Of a stretch of 64,000 nucleotides of DNA, positions 21,483 to 33,423 are shown piece after piece. The position numbers and the translations under genes were made by a program. The stretch spans positions 186,001 through 250,000 of the forward strand of contig JAACJM010000057.1 of NCBI GenBank assembly GCA_013368315.1. The letters run 5' to 3'. Within the stretch, counting starts at the first letter, position 1. Each line of letters opens with the position of its first letter. The notes under the pieces were generated by a model. The model saw only the letters and a list, made by a program, of their open reading frames with translations. It ran no database searches and was not told the origin of the DNA. The stretch is from Tetrapyrgos nigripes (lineage: Eukaryota > Basidiomycota > Agaricomycetes > Agaricales > Campanellaceae).

Positions 21483-24400
21483 TCACCACTCGTTCACATC
21501 GAACCGCTCTAAAACTGTGTCGGCGTCCTCCACGTCTTTCTGAGCCTTCTTCCTCATGTAGAAAATAGGACAGTCTTTACTTGTACAAAGAACGTCCTAC
21601 AGATCGCCATCAGCCACGAAAGTAGACTAGTCTTCCAAAATCGACTCACTTGGTGAAGAGAACCTTGACACCTCTGGCACTGTGTCCACAATCTCGAAAA
21701 TCTCACTTGTAGTTCAGATGCTGTCGTAATTTGTTTCTGATACAGTTCAGCCATACGAGGCCTGCAGTTCTTGCACACCGCGCCATCTTCTGCAAAAATG
21801 TGTGAACATTGAGGACTACCAAAGCGGAATGCAACTTACTGTTCAGACTGTTGTTCGCTCTCAAAGGTGTTTTACAGCCAAGGCATGTCACCGTCTTCAC
21901 AGCAAACTTCATCAGACCGCCGACGGTGGGTGTGGCAATCTGGATTGTTCGAGTATGGTCACCATTCACTAGGCAGATACAACTCAGAAGAATGAAGATG
22001 AGGAACAAGTCAATACTTACACAATGCAGAAGCCTTCTCCCCTAGGATAGGCTCGAAGATACGCATGAGAGGTTTGGACAGCTGATTGTCTAAGTAATAT
22101 CGAGTGTCCACAGGAATGTTGTGTTCCAAGACGTATAGTGGGTCCTCAGACTTTTCGTACGCAGCAGCACCTGTCACAACGCAGTCAGAGGCCGAAACGC
22201 AAGTTATTTTGAAAATACACGTACCTTTCACGCCTTTGGTAATGACATAGGCTACACGATCTCCAAGTGCAGGTGCAGAACCCGCATCACGTTGTTTCAT
22301 GCGTTTTGCCAACTCAACGTGGGCTAGCTTTCCTTCATAGTCGGTCTTTGCTAGTGCCTTCGTGATCACCAGTTGCGACATATCGATTCTGTTCTGCAGT
22401 AGATCCGAAATGGTCTGCTTAACGTACCTGTGATAGGTTTAGCATGGTTGAGCAGCACCGAACGGTCAGTCACTCACTCCTCAGCGCCTTCCACATCCCG
22501 ATTTATCAGCATCTTGTGCAGACAGGTTTCGATGACAGTAGACACAAGTCGACAATTGTCTCTTCGCACCGTCTGAGGCCAAAGTCAGTACGGGTACTAA
22601 CAACGATGACGCTGACTTACCTCGATACCCTTGGAATCCATCTTGTCCCATTTCTCTGGCTTGGTCCAGTACAGACCCGCATATCGCTTCTTGCTGATCA
22701 ACAAGTAGGGATAGTACACCTTTTCGAACTCTAACTTGATAGGCTTGATGAATTTGACCGTCACAAAGTCAGCAGCTTCGGCGCCTGCACGAAAACAGAG
22801 ACATGAGACAAAATTCTGGAGTGCACTAAATGTTTGGCTGGGACGCACCGAGCTGCATAACTCTCTCCAAATCATTTGGTCCAAACTTGACCATGACCGA
22901 GTCGGTATCACCGTAAATGACTTGCGCATCAAAATCATGTCCATTGGCTTTGCTATATTCCGACTCGACTTGCCGCTTTGTCTCTTCAATCATCTGACGA
23001 CCATACGAAGTGACACTGGACGAGATAGGCAAACAGGCGAGCTTTCCGATGGTAGCACCTGTGAAACCATACACAGAATTGGCACTGATCTAAAAAAAAC
23101 AATCAGCAATGATACAAAGCTGGTCTTATGATTAGCTACCTTCAACGCCAGCTGTCGGCCATCCAAGACAGCACGTTTGAAAGGATCCGACTCCTTCTTC
23201 AGATCAGCTTTCGCACGTTTACGAGCAGAAATCAAGTCTTCGAGAATGATAGGCAAGAGTCCTTTCCGTTTGCCTTTCGTGACGAAACAGTCTGAAAGAT
23301 CCACAGTCAGAAAGGCCTCCATACGAACTAAATATATGCAATTACCGTTATTGGGCGTCTGGATATAGTCAACATCTTTTTGCAATCCTAAACGTTCTAT
23401 TTGAGCCCTGTCAAGCAGAGTCGTGTAACATAGATTGTGGGCCATCATGATCGAGGGGTACAGGGAACTGAAGTCAAGTGTGGCGATGGGAACGTCGTAG
23501 TAGCCTTTTGTTGGTTCGATGACCGTAGCTCCCTCATATTGATCCTCGGTTCCTGGAGCAAGAAAAAAAAATGAGGGAAAATAAGAGGTCAAAACATGTC
23601 TGAACACACCTTCGCTTTTGAAAGAAGGAATAACATAACCCTCTTCATTTGCCTTCCTGAACAGTTGCGAAAGCACCTTAATGGACTGACCACGAGATAG
23701 CAAGTAGTTGAACGGCACTCCAGTGACACGAGCCATCTCAACATAGTTCACGAAGCACATAAGCTTGTCTAATAGTCGTTGGGGTAGGTAGGCATCCTTT
23801 AAAACCTCGAAATTAGCATACAATGACATTCAGTTGTACACCGACGACTCACCTTCAAACAGTAAACTGCCAGTCTTCGTCTCGACTCTGGTGTCCCATT
23901 CTGCAACTCAGTAATCACAGAATGGTGCACGTCCTCTTTCTGTTCTCCAAGGAACTGCGCGCAAACCGAGTTAAGAGTATAACTCCTCAGCTTGTGTTCT
24001 CTCTGCATGAACTGCAATACATCCAGCTGCAATCTGCCATCCAAAGGTGTCTCTTTTGAATCGCGTTGTCCATGGGCTTTTGACGAGAAATGGGTATCTT
24101 TCACTTTCGCCGGCGTATCTAACAAAACATCGTTAAAACTAGCACATGAGATTACACGCACTACAACACTTACTCTTCAAACGACCCAAATAAGGGAATT
24201 TTTTGGCCTTCAACGCAGCTGCTCGGTCCATGAGATACGGAAAATCGAATCCAGCAATGTTGTATCCAATGACGACGTCTGGATCCACTTCCTGTACAAA
24301 ATCCTTCCATGCTTCCAACATCTGTGCCTCATCATCATATGACATTACTTGAGAACCGACGATGTGCGAGCAAGTGTTGAGAGTAAAGACATTTCTGACG

Positions 24401-25873
24401 AATGGCTGAGGATCACCTTGAGAGGGATATGGGTCAAGATGACAGTGGACATACAGGTCAAACCTACCTTGCCGGGTGACCATGTTGGCAATCTGAATAA
24501 CAGGATCTATCGAGGCCTCTGGAAAGATTCCCTTTCGACCAGCGCACTCTATATCAAAGCTAAGGATTCGAAGAGGAGCTATCTTTTGCCATTCGCCTTC
24601 AGGTGGATGAGAAATGAACTGATCCCAACTGAAGCCCAGGCTCTTAGTGGACTCGACAACAACTTCCAACTAGAAAACGTACCGGACGCTGAACTCCAAT
24701 TGACAATGTGACTTTTTCTTTTCGGGTGATATAATGTGATATTTGCCTGCTGGAACTTCGATCCAGTTCATACCGACAACCTATAGCCAGAAGATTAGAA
24801 GTGATATCAAATGCCTTCATTTCCAACGTACCTTAGTATCAATCATAAACCTTAGTGTATACGCAATATTACTCTCATAGGTCGGATAAGAGTCCCCTGC
24901 ATCAACGCGAAAGAGACTATCACGAAAGGTACACTCATTCCTGTCGAATATGCGTAATTACCGAATCGCATTGTCAGCACCAAACGATAGCGACAGACAA
25001 AAATACACTCATCTCGGACTTTGGGCACTGATCTTGGATCAGTAAGGGTAAGTTTCAAAAAGGGTACAAAGGCGTCTCCTTTATAGCCCCACAAACTACG
25101 CTTGGAAACAATGTCAATATTAACAACACATTCCATCCCGACCGTGTTCTGGCGAAATTTCTGGTCAGCTTTATGTGCATACGGCCAGTATGGTGTGCAT
25201 ACATACGTTGAGATATTCTTTAAAAGGCTCTAAATCTTCGCGTGTAAATGCTCGAGGTTGAGCGATGTAGAAATAGGGTTCAAAGTCACGTATATGCGCT
25301 AGGACACTGTGTCCTTCCTGCAGGACAAGTCAGGAGACGTTGACCAGAAGCAACGCGTACACGCACCTCAGTGACCCCATACATTCTGAGTGTTGTGACA
25401 TTTCCCTCAATGTGATATTCGATGTCTATCTGCTGGAACACTAGAGCTGTGTGAGCATCCCCGTGTAATAGACACTATTGTAGCGCGCACCTATCTTGTC
25501 CTTTTTCTCGTCGAGATTTAGAAGAGCCGGTCGTGCCCACTGGTCAGCTCCGCCCTCTGCTCCCAGATACAGTCTGAGACACGTCTGTTCACACAGACAA
25601 CTGCCAACGCACCGTGTTGATTGCCCCTCTCTGAATTCAATTTCTCCAAAACATCCACAAAAGATGGTTTTGACTGAGACGCTGATGGTTGTGAGTATGA
25701 TTGGTCTAGCTTTCGTTTTTTTACGGAAGGTTGACTATTAGAATCGAGTTCAGGCTTCGCCCTAGGTCACCAAATAGAATCCTGTCAATGAAAAGAACAC
25801 GAGAATGATAATAAGAGACCAACCTTGAGCGCGCTGAGAGTACGTTTGAAGCAGACGTCAGAGGACCAGGCAT
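21483..25873 (-). CDS. POL3: DNA polymerase delta catalytic subunit
   Basis: A B-family polymerase is spread over many short exons. Proofreading exonuclease motifs are visible: [13 protein letters not shown] (Exo I, D-I-E) and [16 protein letters not shown] (Exo II). Polymerase motif A is [16 protein letters not shown], motif B ends in YGFTGA, and motif C is [12 protein letters not shown]. The C-terminus has two Cys clusters (CLGCKTPLR and later [19 protein letters not shown]), as expected for the zinc and 4Fe-4S modules, and ends RFDVNEW. It synthesises the lagging strand and acts in repair in the nucleus. The start ATG opens [16 protein letters not shown]. Two ACGCGT boxes sit 23 and 93 bp upstream, consistent with G1/S (MBF) regulation. 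Confidence 0.96.
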
Positions 25874-25896
25874 GGTGATGGTGGACCAAGAGCAAG

Positions 25897-25972
25897 ACGC
25901 GTTTAGTCAATCAGCAATGCTGACATGACTTTGTTATTTCACGCGACCGTGACGTGACACTACCAGACGCGT
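25897..25972 (-). promoter_or_regulatory. Two ACGCGT (MCB-like) boxes upstream of POL3
   Basis: ACGCGT occurs at 25897-25902 and 25967-25972. In yeasts this hexamer is the MluI cell-cycle box bound by MBF and drives replication genes at G1/S. Its position directly before a DNA polymerase gene fits that role; function is inferred. Confidence 0.5.
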
Positions 25973-26036
25973 TAAGTTACAAATCTACCCGTTTGTGAAT
26001 ACATAATCTACAACTTTTATTGAACTTTCTACCAAC

Positions 26037-27124
26037 TCAGTTATCCAGGAATAACTCTTTCAATATCCGAATGGTGTCAGCTGGACTGTTCACGGTGTGT
26101 CCAATGGTGCGCGGGTCAGAAAAGATCTCATAATCGTTACCACCCTAGAAACAAAGGTTGACCGACGCCATCTGGCTGAAAGTAGTGAGCCGTCTTGTCT
26201 TACCTTGTATGTCTTATCACCAAAAAAATGAATTTCCTCGAAACCTTCATCCTCAACATGTCTGAGGGCGTAGGTCTTATCCCATCCTTTTGGGAAGACA
26301 TCGAAAGATATCTGACCCCCAATGGAGAATGTCAGGTTGTAATCGGAAAATTTCTCTTGCAGAACTTTGACGAAAGCGGCCCTTAAACCGTGTTTCTGCG
26401 AAGCAGCAAAGGGTCAGCGATGAAGTAAGTGGAAGAAATCTGTCAACCTTGTCATACTCCTCGAACTCGTTCCGTTCCTGCACTCTGCAAAGGAGCGATT
26501 AGCCGAGATGGAATCAAGAACACATGTTCTGGACATACGTCGCATTTCGTCCAATAGGGCTCACATTGATCATTCCGGCGCGGAACTCTACAAACGTTCC
26601 ACTGAGTCCGCAGTAAGTAAGAGAAGTAGAGAGCAACCTAGAAGAATACGCACCGTTTGATAGGGATATCCAAATCCGCAATGTAATGCAGAATGAAATT
26701 GACAAGAGGCTTATACCGATCCTCTCCAATGTACTTGATGAAGGACTGGGAAGCCAGGGGTTTGCCCAGTTTGTATGCAGTTAGTCCATTCTCAGCGAAC
26801 CCGTAGTCAAAATCGTCAAGAGCTGTGAAAAGACCTCAACACGAGTCGGAATGAAAGCTGGCCCCCTACGATTGCTGCCATTTGCTGACAACTGCTCGGT
26901 GATCTTGACTAGATCAGAACCTCCGACAAACCCAATGACGACCTTTTTCCTGAGGTCCTTCAAAGTCTGGAGCATCTCTGGTGATGCAGTCTAGTCAAGC
27001 GCTTCCACTAAGGTCACGATCGCAGAATATCGGACATGGCACTCACTCGACGAGCAGGAGTAAGTGGACCATCTACATCAAAAAGGCACAATTTCGTTCT
27101 GTCTGCAAATGCCGAGGAAACCAT
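26037..27124 (-). CDS. SEC53: Phosphomannomutase, copy A
   Basis: Six exons with the same junctions as copy B. Exon 1 is 27124-27047. Recognisable segments are [54 protein letters not shown], the cap with [16 protein letters not shown], and [20 protein letters not shown], which holds the second catalytic region. The enzyme converts mannose-6-phosphate to mannose-1-phosphate for GDP-mannose, glycosylation and GPI anchors, in the cytosol. The length of about 250 residues is normal. HAD motif I reads LFDVDGPLT: both aspartates are kept, but the usual Thr of DVDGT is Pro (residue 20). Copy B lies 2.2 kb away in tandem, across an F-box relic. Confidence 0.92.
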
Positions 27125-27328
27125 GATTAAACTTCTTTAGCACTGGTGATTGTTAGCGAGGAATTATACAGCAATCTGAACAGGAGAGAGGCACCTCAAG
27201 ACCACAAATCGTTTTCAACGTTCGTTTCTGTATCCTTCAAAAGGCTCAGGGCATGCAACTGTCAAACCAAGGGTAGGATTGGAGAACACGTAAGCGGTTC
27301 ACAGCGATGTCTGCTACTTTGATGAGCG

Positions 27329-28555
27329 ATGAGCGCTGAGCTCCTGGTCTCGATAGCCGGGAACTCTGCGTCGGCTACGACTACCTGAAAATCGGGGCCG
27401 CTGTGGGCCATAAAGAACCCCATGAGCGCATTACCAGTGCACTGTCTGGTGAATAAAAAGTTTCGGCGCATCTCGCTGCCAATCCTCTTTGAACGCGTCG
27501 AGTTCTACATGGATGTTGCCGTTGCTGCGAAGCTACCGGGTTTCATTCGAGTTTTCAAGCGATACATTTATCGTGCAGAATCTATTAAACGTGTCAGAAC
27601 GAGATTTCGTTCGCTATACGACTTGAAGTGAACTGAAGACGAGATTCAAACGCTTCTCCCTTTTACACTGGACATTATCCGGACATGTCCCAAGCTGCAG
27701 CGTCTGGGACTCCCGCGTCAGTTTCTTCTGCAACCATCGGAATCACTATCGTCCTTTCTCAATGCCTTCAACGAGCTCCCTTGGCCCGATGCAGACATCC
27801 GTGTTGTGTCTCCGAAGGATGCTGACGGTGAGCCCATCATCCTACCCACTACACTGTCTCTCAATCAAATCAACTGCTGGCATTGTGCATCCTCCCTGAA
27901 GACACTCCTTGACAACGAAGTACAAATCAAGGAAAAGGCTTTCGATAATGGCGATTGTCACTTAACCTTTCCCGGACTTCGAGTACTCACATTTCGGGCT
28001 GCCCCCCTTTCCATGCAGGTTTTTCACTAGTTCATGTCTAGACGCACTCTCCCGCAGATGGTCTGGGTGTCGAGGGCTGTATCATCGAGGTGCCTTGCCA
28101 TCCATGGCATTTTGCCTTGAACTGCAAAGGCTCTCGCTTCCATCCCTTCTCGGTACAGTTGCCAACTCGATGCTACTCATTCAGTTCGCCGAGAGAACGG
28201 TAAATGGGACATCAAGTACACTAGTATTTCGGTGGTTGCCTCATCTCCAGATAAACTTCAGAAGGCCATTATGCATTGGAACTTGGGACAAGCTTTTCCA
28301 GGAATTTTGATCTACAGCTCGACGTAAATTTCAGGTCGAGACCCACAGTGCGCTGGCTGGACTCTTCCCAATCAGTCAAGATTTTGGCGGCCAATTTCTC
28401 GTCAGCGTGGTCCATATTTTGGGAGGTCCTTCTTGCCTCTCCCACCGAGATGAGATTCCACTGCATCGCTTCTGGATTTGATGAAATTTGATCCCCGCCT
28501 GGCCAGCGACCCAAGGATAAAGCTTCTTCATAGAATTGTTGGTAACGGTATATAA
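27329..28555 (+). pseudogene. F-box/LRR-like gene relic
   Basis: One frame from ATG 27329 runs to 28030 with two in-frame stops (TGA 27386-27388 and TGA 27629-27631). It begins ELLVSIAGN, an F-box-like start, continues LVNKKFRRISLPILFERVEF, a hallmark of agaricomycete F-box proteins, and after the second stop resumes with TEDEIQTLLPFTLDIIRTCP and KLQRLGLP, an LRR-like region. Further family-like pieces follow in other frames (KAIMHWNLGQAFPGILIYSS near 28265-28320; DPRIKLLHRIVGNGI near 28510-28555). Parts could be rescued by introns, but the two nonsense codons within conserved text argue for a pseudogene. It separates the two phosphomannomutase genes and lies opposite to them. Confidence 0.65.
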
Positions 28556-29318
28556 CCGAGTCACTAATCAGACCTGTCCCAGAGGATGACTGTGTCCATT
28601 CGTGCAGAGGCGAGACTTCGACACCAACGATTTTCAAAATCGAAATCCCAACTGAAATCGCAACTCCGGCTTTTCGGTGATCCCTGGTGATCCCCGTCCT
28701 GGTGGCTTCTTTGGTCTCTTCGCCATCGATATCATCAAGCCCTGAACCCGGTCTCCACACCGAATTCCTACCTCGACTAATGCCCAATCACCTCCGACAT
28801 CATTTCCTCAAATATCTTCCCCCGTCCTAGCACCATTACTATCCATCTATTCCCCATAAAGTCTAAAACAACTGAAGGGTTGATTGAATGAGGTCCGGGT
28901 GAACTTGACGTTGCTGACAATTCGGGTTTTGGTACTAGGGACGGCAGGACGTGATGCGGACCATGAGCGACGATTGGCCGCTATTAGGGCAGCGGCGCCT
29001 AAGTAGTTGCGATTGCCCGGTTGCTATTCCAGGAATTTCGATTTTGCCAGTTGCGATTTCAGTTCCGGTCTCGATTGGAATACGAAAAAAACGCTCGTGT
29101 CGAAGCTCTCCCCGGAGGATAAAAAACATGAGAAACAATATCTGGGAGCCACTTGTGCACGAGCTGAGGGAGGAAAGGGAAGGGTACTTTCATTCGTGCC
29201 AACTGCTTGCGAAACCTTGATGTGTATTTACAATAGACGACAGTTGAGAGACACATCTTTCTGTAATCAAAGACATTGTCATTAGTGTACAAACTCCATG
29301 ATTCACTTCTATCCCAAC
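28556..29318. repeat. Inter-paralogue spacer with repeated AACTGAAATCGCAACT motif
   Basis: No gene is supported. The 16-mer AACTGAAATCGCAACT at 28650-28665 is matched exactly, in inverted orientation, at 29049-29064. Both are flanked by similar words (AAAATCGAAAT and CCGG) in different order, so this may be a small repeat family or remains of a mobile element. A 172-codon minus-strand frame covers 28269-28787 but overlaps the F-box relic and shows no motif. Confidence 0.45.
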
Positions 29319-30407
29319 TCAGTTGACCAAAAATGACTCTTTCAATATCCTCAGAGTATCGGCTGGACTATCCACAGAATGTCCGATTGTACGAGGGTCA
29401 CTATAGAGCTCATAGTCATTACCGCCCTGTGAATGAACAATCAATATCGTGTACAGGCAGCGAGGTAGCAAGGTCCTAGATCTCACCGGGTATGTCTTGT
29501 CGCCAAAAAAGTGTATCTCCTCGAATCCTTCGTGCTCAACGTGCCTGAGAGTGTATGTCTTGTCCCAACCAACGGGGACAATATCGAAAGAGATTTGACC
29601 GCCGATCGAAAACTTCAGACCGTAATCGGCGAATTTTTCTTGGAGAACTTTGATGAAAGCGGCCCTCAAGCCGTGTATCTGAGCAGCGACGAAGGGTGAG
29701 TGGGATGCTTCCATAGGGCGGTATTTCAGCGTACCTTGTCGTATGCCTCAAATTCGTTCCTTTCCTGGATCCTGCATATCAGACATTAGTTGACAGACAG
29801 ACCAGAAAAGAGGTTAACATACGTAGCATTTCGTCCTATAGGGCTCACATTGATCATACCTTTGCGAAATTCCACAAACGTCCCACTGAACGGAAAATAG
29901 TATGTAAAGAATAGCATAGAACTTGAAGTGAACAAAAAACGCACCGTTTAATAGGTATATCTAAATCTGCAATGTAGTGCAGAATGAAATTGACAAGAGG
30001 CTTGTATCGATCCTCTCCAATGAACTCGATGAACGACTGGGAAGACAGGGGTTTTCCCAGTTTGTACGCAGTCAACCCATTCTCCGCGAAACCGTAATCA
30101 AAATCCTGGATTGCTAAAAGACGTCAAGCTCATTGTCGGTGAACCAAGGCTACTACACACACCATTACTCCCGTGCACTGACAGCTGCTCTGAGATCTTG
30201 ACCAAGTCCGAGCCTCCAATAAACCCGATAACATACTTCTTCCGCAAATCCCTCAACGCCTCGATCATTTCTGGCGATGCAGGCTAGCGAAGATTGAGAC
30301 CAGAACCTTGCTCATCGATCTATACTCACCTGGCGAGGAAGAGAAAGAGTATAGTCTACATCGAAAAGAACGAGTTTCTTGTGAGGCCGGTCTGCAAAAT
30401 CCGCCAT
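29319..30407 (-). CDS. Phosphomannomutase, copy B
   Basis: This paralogue of copy A has identical exon boundaries: each cap-region exon starts at the same codon ([47 protein letters not shown]). Segments [54 protein letters not shown] and [20 protein letters not shown] mark the family. Function should be mannose-6-phosphate to mannose-1-phosphate conversion. Motif I reads LFDVDYTLS: both Asp and the Thr are kept but the Gly is Tyr (residue 19), unlike copy A. One copy may be the housekeeping enzyme and the other diverged; sequence alone does not show which. The start codon lies 177 bp from the divergent VMS1 gene. Confidence 0.9.
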
Positions 30408-30584
30408 AAGTGGTTGAAGGCAAGCTCAGCTTTAGGAGCGGCATTGTTCCGCGGCCGGCAATTGGTTCATTTTAACTCATCTTGACAGTAACTGACTCGG
30501 AACCGTACTTTTGTAATCTCTTTTCTATCAAAACAATGTCTTTCCAACTGACTTTCATCACAAACGCCCTTCAGGACGGTCAAA
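30408..30584. promoter_or_regulatory. Divergent promoter region, PMM copy B / VMS1
   Basis: These 177 bp between opposite start codons must serve both genes or contain two small promoters. No specific factor site was recognised. Confidence 0.35.
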
Positions 30585-32734
30585 ATGTCGTACCACGTCT
30601 ATTCTCTTCCTCAAGAACTTATCCAAACCCTTACGCCAAGAACCCTGCTCAATGTAGTAGCCGAACCTCCCCCTTCAATACCGCAACCGGAAACATCACA
30701 GACACAGACTCCATCCGGCCCACGAGCGTGTAATATTTGTCTAGGAGTCTCTTTTGTGGACGTCGACTCCCAACGCTTGCACTTTAGATCAGATTGCCAT
30801 CGATATAATGTCAAAATAAGGCTGAACGGCGGACAACCCATTTCCGAGTCTGCTTTTGCCCAATTGGTAGATGGTATGCCAGTCTGCTTATGTTATTCTG
30901 CATAACCTCACTTTTTTGCAACTCAGCCCTTGAAGAATCCATCTCCGGTTCTGCATCCTCTTCCTCTTCCTCCGAGTCTGACTCTGACGCTGTAGCCACC
31001 CTTCTTCATAAACAAAAGCTCAATGCTCGCTCACGTTCTCCCTCGCCCTCATCCAATCAGCACGCCATACCGCGTACCGCAATAACATGGTTTCATTCTC
31101 CTCCACAAACTCAAATCGGGGTTTATCGTGCCCTCTTTCCTCTAGACGCCTCGGAGACATCTTATCTTGATGTGTTGAAAGACATGCAATCTCCACATCC
31201 AAGTGGACGTAAATGGGCCATGTTTATGGTTGCCGGAGGACATTTTGCTGGTGCTGTTGTTTGTGTCAGTCGAGCTGAAGAAGAAGAGGCTCCAGTCTCT
31301 AGTAAAAAGCCCAAGAGACCTAAACCTGAGACAGAAGTTATCAAGCATAAGACGTTTCACCGGTATACGAGTAAGCATGAATTCCTCAACTTGGCTTCTT
31401 AGTACTAAGCGTATCTTCAGCTCGACGGAAACAGGGAGGGTCTCAGTCACTCAACGACAATGCCAAAGGAAACGCGAAAAGTGCCGGTGCGCTCTTACGG
31501 CGGTACGGCGAACAAGCTCTCCGGGATGTAAGTCTTTTTCTGCAGCGATTCTTATCATTATATTTGATTTACCACCTTTCCTAGGATATCCGAAATCTCA
31601 TCGAAGATTGGGCTGACGAGATCAATGAATGCGAGCTGATATTTATCAGAGCCAGTGGATCCAACAGGAAAATTTTCCTCGATTACGACGGGTCAATCAT
31701 TTCCAAAAAGGATGATCGACTGCGAACGTTTCCATTTCCGACTCGTAGACCGGTATGTTGCTTTATTTCCGAATAAGAGTGTTAGCTAATGATGTCCGAA
31801 GACTCAATCAGAACTCTCCCGTTGTCTCCTTGAACTGACCAGAGTTAAAGTGTCTCACCTAACGGAAGATGCTCTCCGAGCCCAAGATGAGGCATACCTC
31901 GCGTCTCTTCCCAAACCAAAGCCACTCCCAAGCGCCACTCTTGTCCCTGCCGTAGAGCAAGAGAAGCTAAAACCAATTAAACTCAGCAAAGAAGAAGAAC
32001 TTTTGCGAGAAAAATGGTCACGTCTGTTGGAGATGGTCAGTAAAGGTCGACTAGAGCCACTGAAAGCATTCTGGGAACGCGAGTCAAGCAGCCTGGGTGG
32101 CGCGGACGCACGGATACCTGACTGGACTGAAGAACGACGAGCGACGTTGCTACATGTGGCAGCGTCTGCTGGTCATGAAGACGTTGTTGAGTGGCTGCTG
32201 GAGGAACAGAAGGCCGATCCGACAATTACTGCGTCCAAGTTTGTTGTAATGGACGATCAAGAGGATGAGTTAGATGGCACAGAAGCTGTGGAGGGGGCTG
32301 ACGGTGCTCGTCGCCAGACTGGACAAACAGCATACGAATTGTCTAAAACACGACAAGTTCGAGACGTGTTTCGTCGATGTGCAGCTGTACATCCGGAGTG
32401 GTGGGACTGGTTTGGAACGGCTCGTGTACCGAGTGCCTTGAATAAAGAGATAGAGGAGAGGAGAGGAGAGAGGGAGGAGAAGAAAAAAGCAAGGAGGAAG
32501 GGATTGAAGGACAAGGTGAAGGAGAGGGAAGCAAAGGAAAAGGAGAGGGGCATCCCAGTAGTGGAAGAGCCCATTTCCCCTGCCCGACCGATACCTTCAG
32601 CTTCATCTGGACCTCAGAAGCTGGGAGGTGGATCGGGCGATACAAATGCCCTTTCGGGGTTAACGCCAGAGATGAGAGCGAAAATAGAAAGAGAAAGAAG
32701 AGCGAGAGCAGCGGAGGCGCGGTTGAAGAAATGA
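30585..32734 (+). CDS. VMS1: Vms1/ANKZF1 peptidyl-tRNA endonuclease of ribosome quality control
   Basis: Several exons; the first starts at 30585 (MSYHVYSLPQELIQTL) and holds a C2H2-like zinc finger (CNICLGVSFVDVDSQRLHFR..H). An acidic Ser-rich linker follows. The VLRF1 release-factor-like domain contains KWAMFMVAGGHFAGAVVCVS and the catalytic-loop type sequence RRKQGGSQSLNDNAKGNAKS, with the GGxQ motif analogous to GGQ of eRF1. Ankyrin repeats (TLLHVAASAGHEDVVEWLLE) and a basic coiled coil ending IERERRARAAEARLKK match the C-terminal ankyrin and VIM region that binds Cdc48. It frees stalled nascent chains from 60S ribosomes and protects mitochondria. A second quality-control factor (RQT3-like) lies 18 kb downstream. 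Confidence 0.92.
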
Positions 32735-33036
32735 GGCGATACGTGCCGTTGTACACATAGAGTGATTCCGTTATTATGCAGATCTTTCTTCTGAAGGTGT
32801 ACATGTACATGGACCTGGTCGGTACAATCCACAGTGAAAATGGAAAAGATGCGCTGAGTCTGGCGTTCGTTGTTTAGAACTACATGTACGTTTACAAGAA
32901 TGTTCCTGCCACGATTCCATCTCTCCTGGTATGCTTCTCAATGTCGGCCAACCAAGGAAATACGGGAAAGAGACTAGACGTGCAATGAGTCAGTACATGA
33001 TACTAAACGGCGGCAAGTTGGTAGTACATTCAGGAG

Positions 33037-33423
33037 TCATAGTTCGTCACCTCTTTTCGAGCGCTGTTTCGGCTGCTGGACATTCACTGAGACGACGCCG
33101 TCGGCGGCCTTTAGAGATTTGAGTATATCCTCAGACATGGTGTCCCAATCCTCTTTGGTGACGCTGACGAGCTGTGCGTCGGATAGCTGGCCTATTTGAC
33201 GTACATGTGTCAAAGCTGGATGAATGGCAGCCAGAGAGCCCGGCGATGAGAGGTAAGGAGCTTTGACAGTCACTGCGATGTCAACCGTGTTCATGATGAA
33301 GAGAGTAGATGTATAGTGACTGACGTCACCTGCAGCGATGTTGCTTAATCCGGGTCTTCCACTCACGAGGTACAGCGGCAGAGTGTTCAACTGTACAATC
33401 GCTAACAACTTAGGTCCAGACAT
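33037..33423 (-). CDS. Small hypothetical protein, possibly conserved
   Basis: A single open frame of 128 residues starting MSGPKLLAIVQLNTLPLYLV. It has a hydrophobic first third, a middle with VKAPYLSSPGSLAAIHPALT, and a basic C-terminus (PKQRSKRGDEL). I do not recognise a named family. The ordered, non-repetitive composition suggests a real protein. Its first 86 bp overlap, on the opposite strand, the first exon of the Nudix gene, so one of the two starts may be misplaced. No intron is needed. The ~300 bp between VMS1 and its stop hold no other gene. Confidence 0.5.
   Translation of the reverse strand: MSGPKLLAIVQLNTLPLYLVSGRPGLSNIAAGDVSHYTSTLFIMNTVDIAVTVKAPYLSSPGSLAAIHPALTHVRQIGQLSDAQLVSVTKEDWDTMSEDILKSLKAADGVVSVNVQQPKQRSKRGDEL

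Noticed and set aside
28269..28787. 172-codon minus-strand frame in the PMM spacer
   Set aside because: Overlaps the F-box relic antisense, has no motif, and its repeat-like part gives it an open frame.
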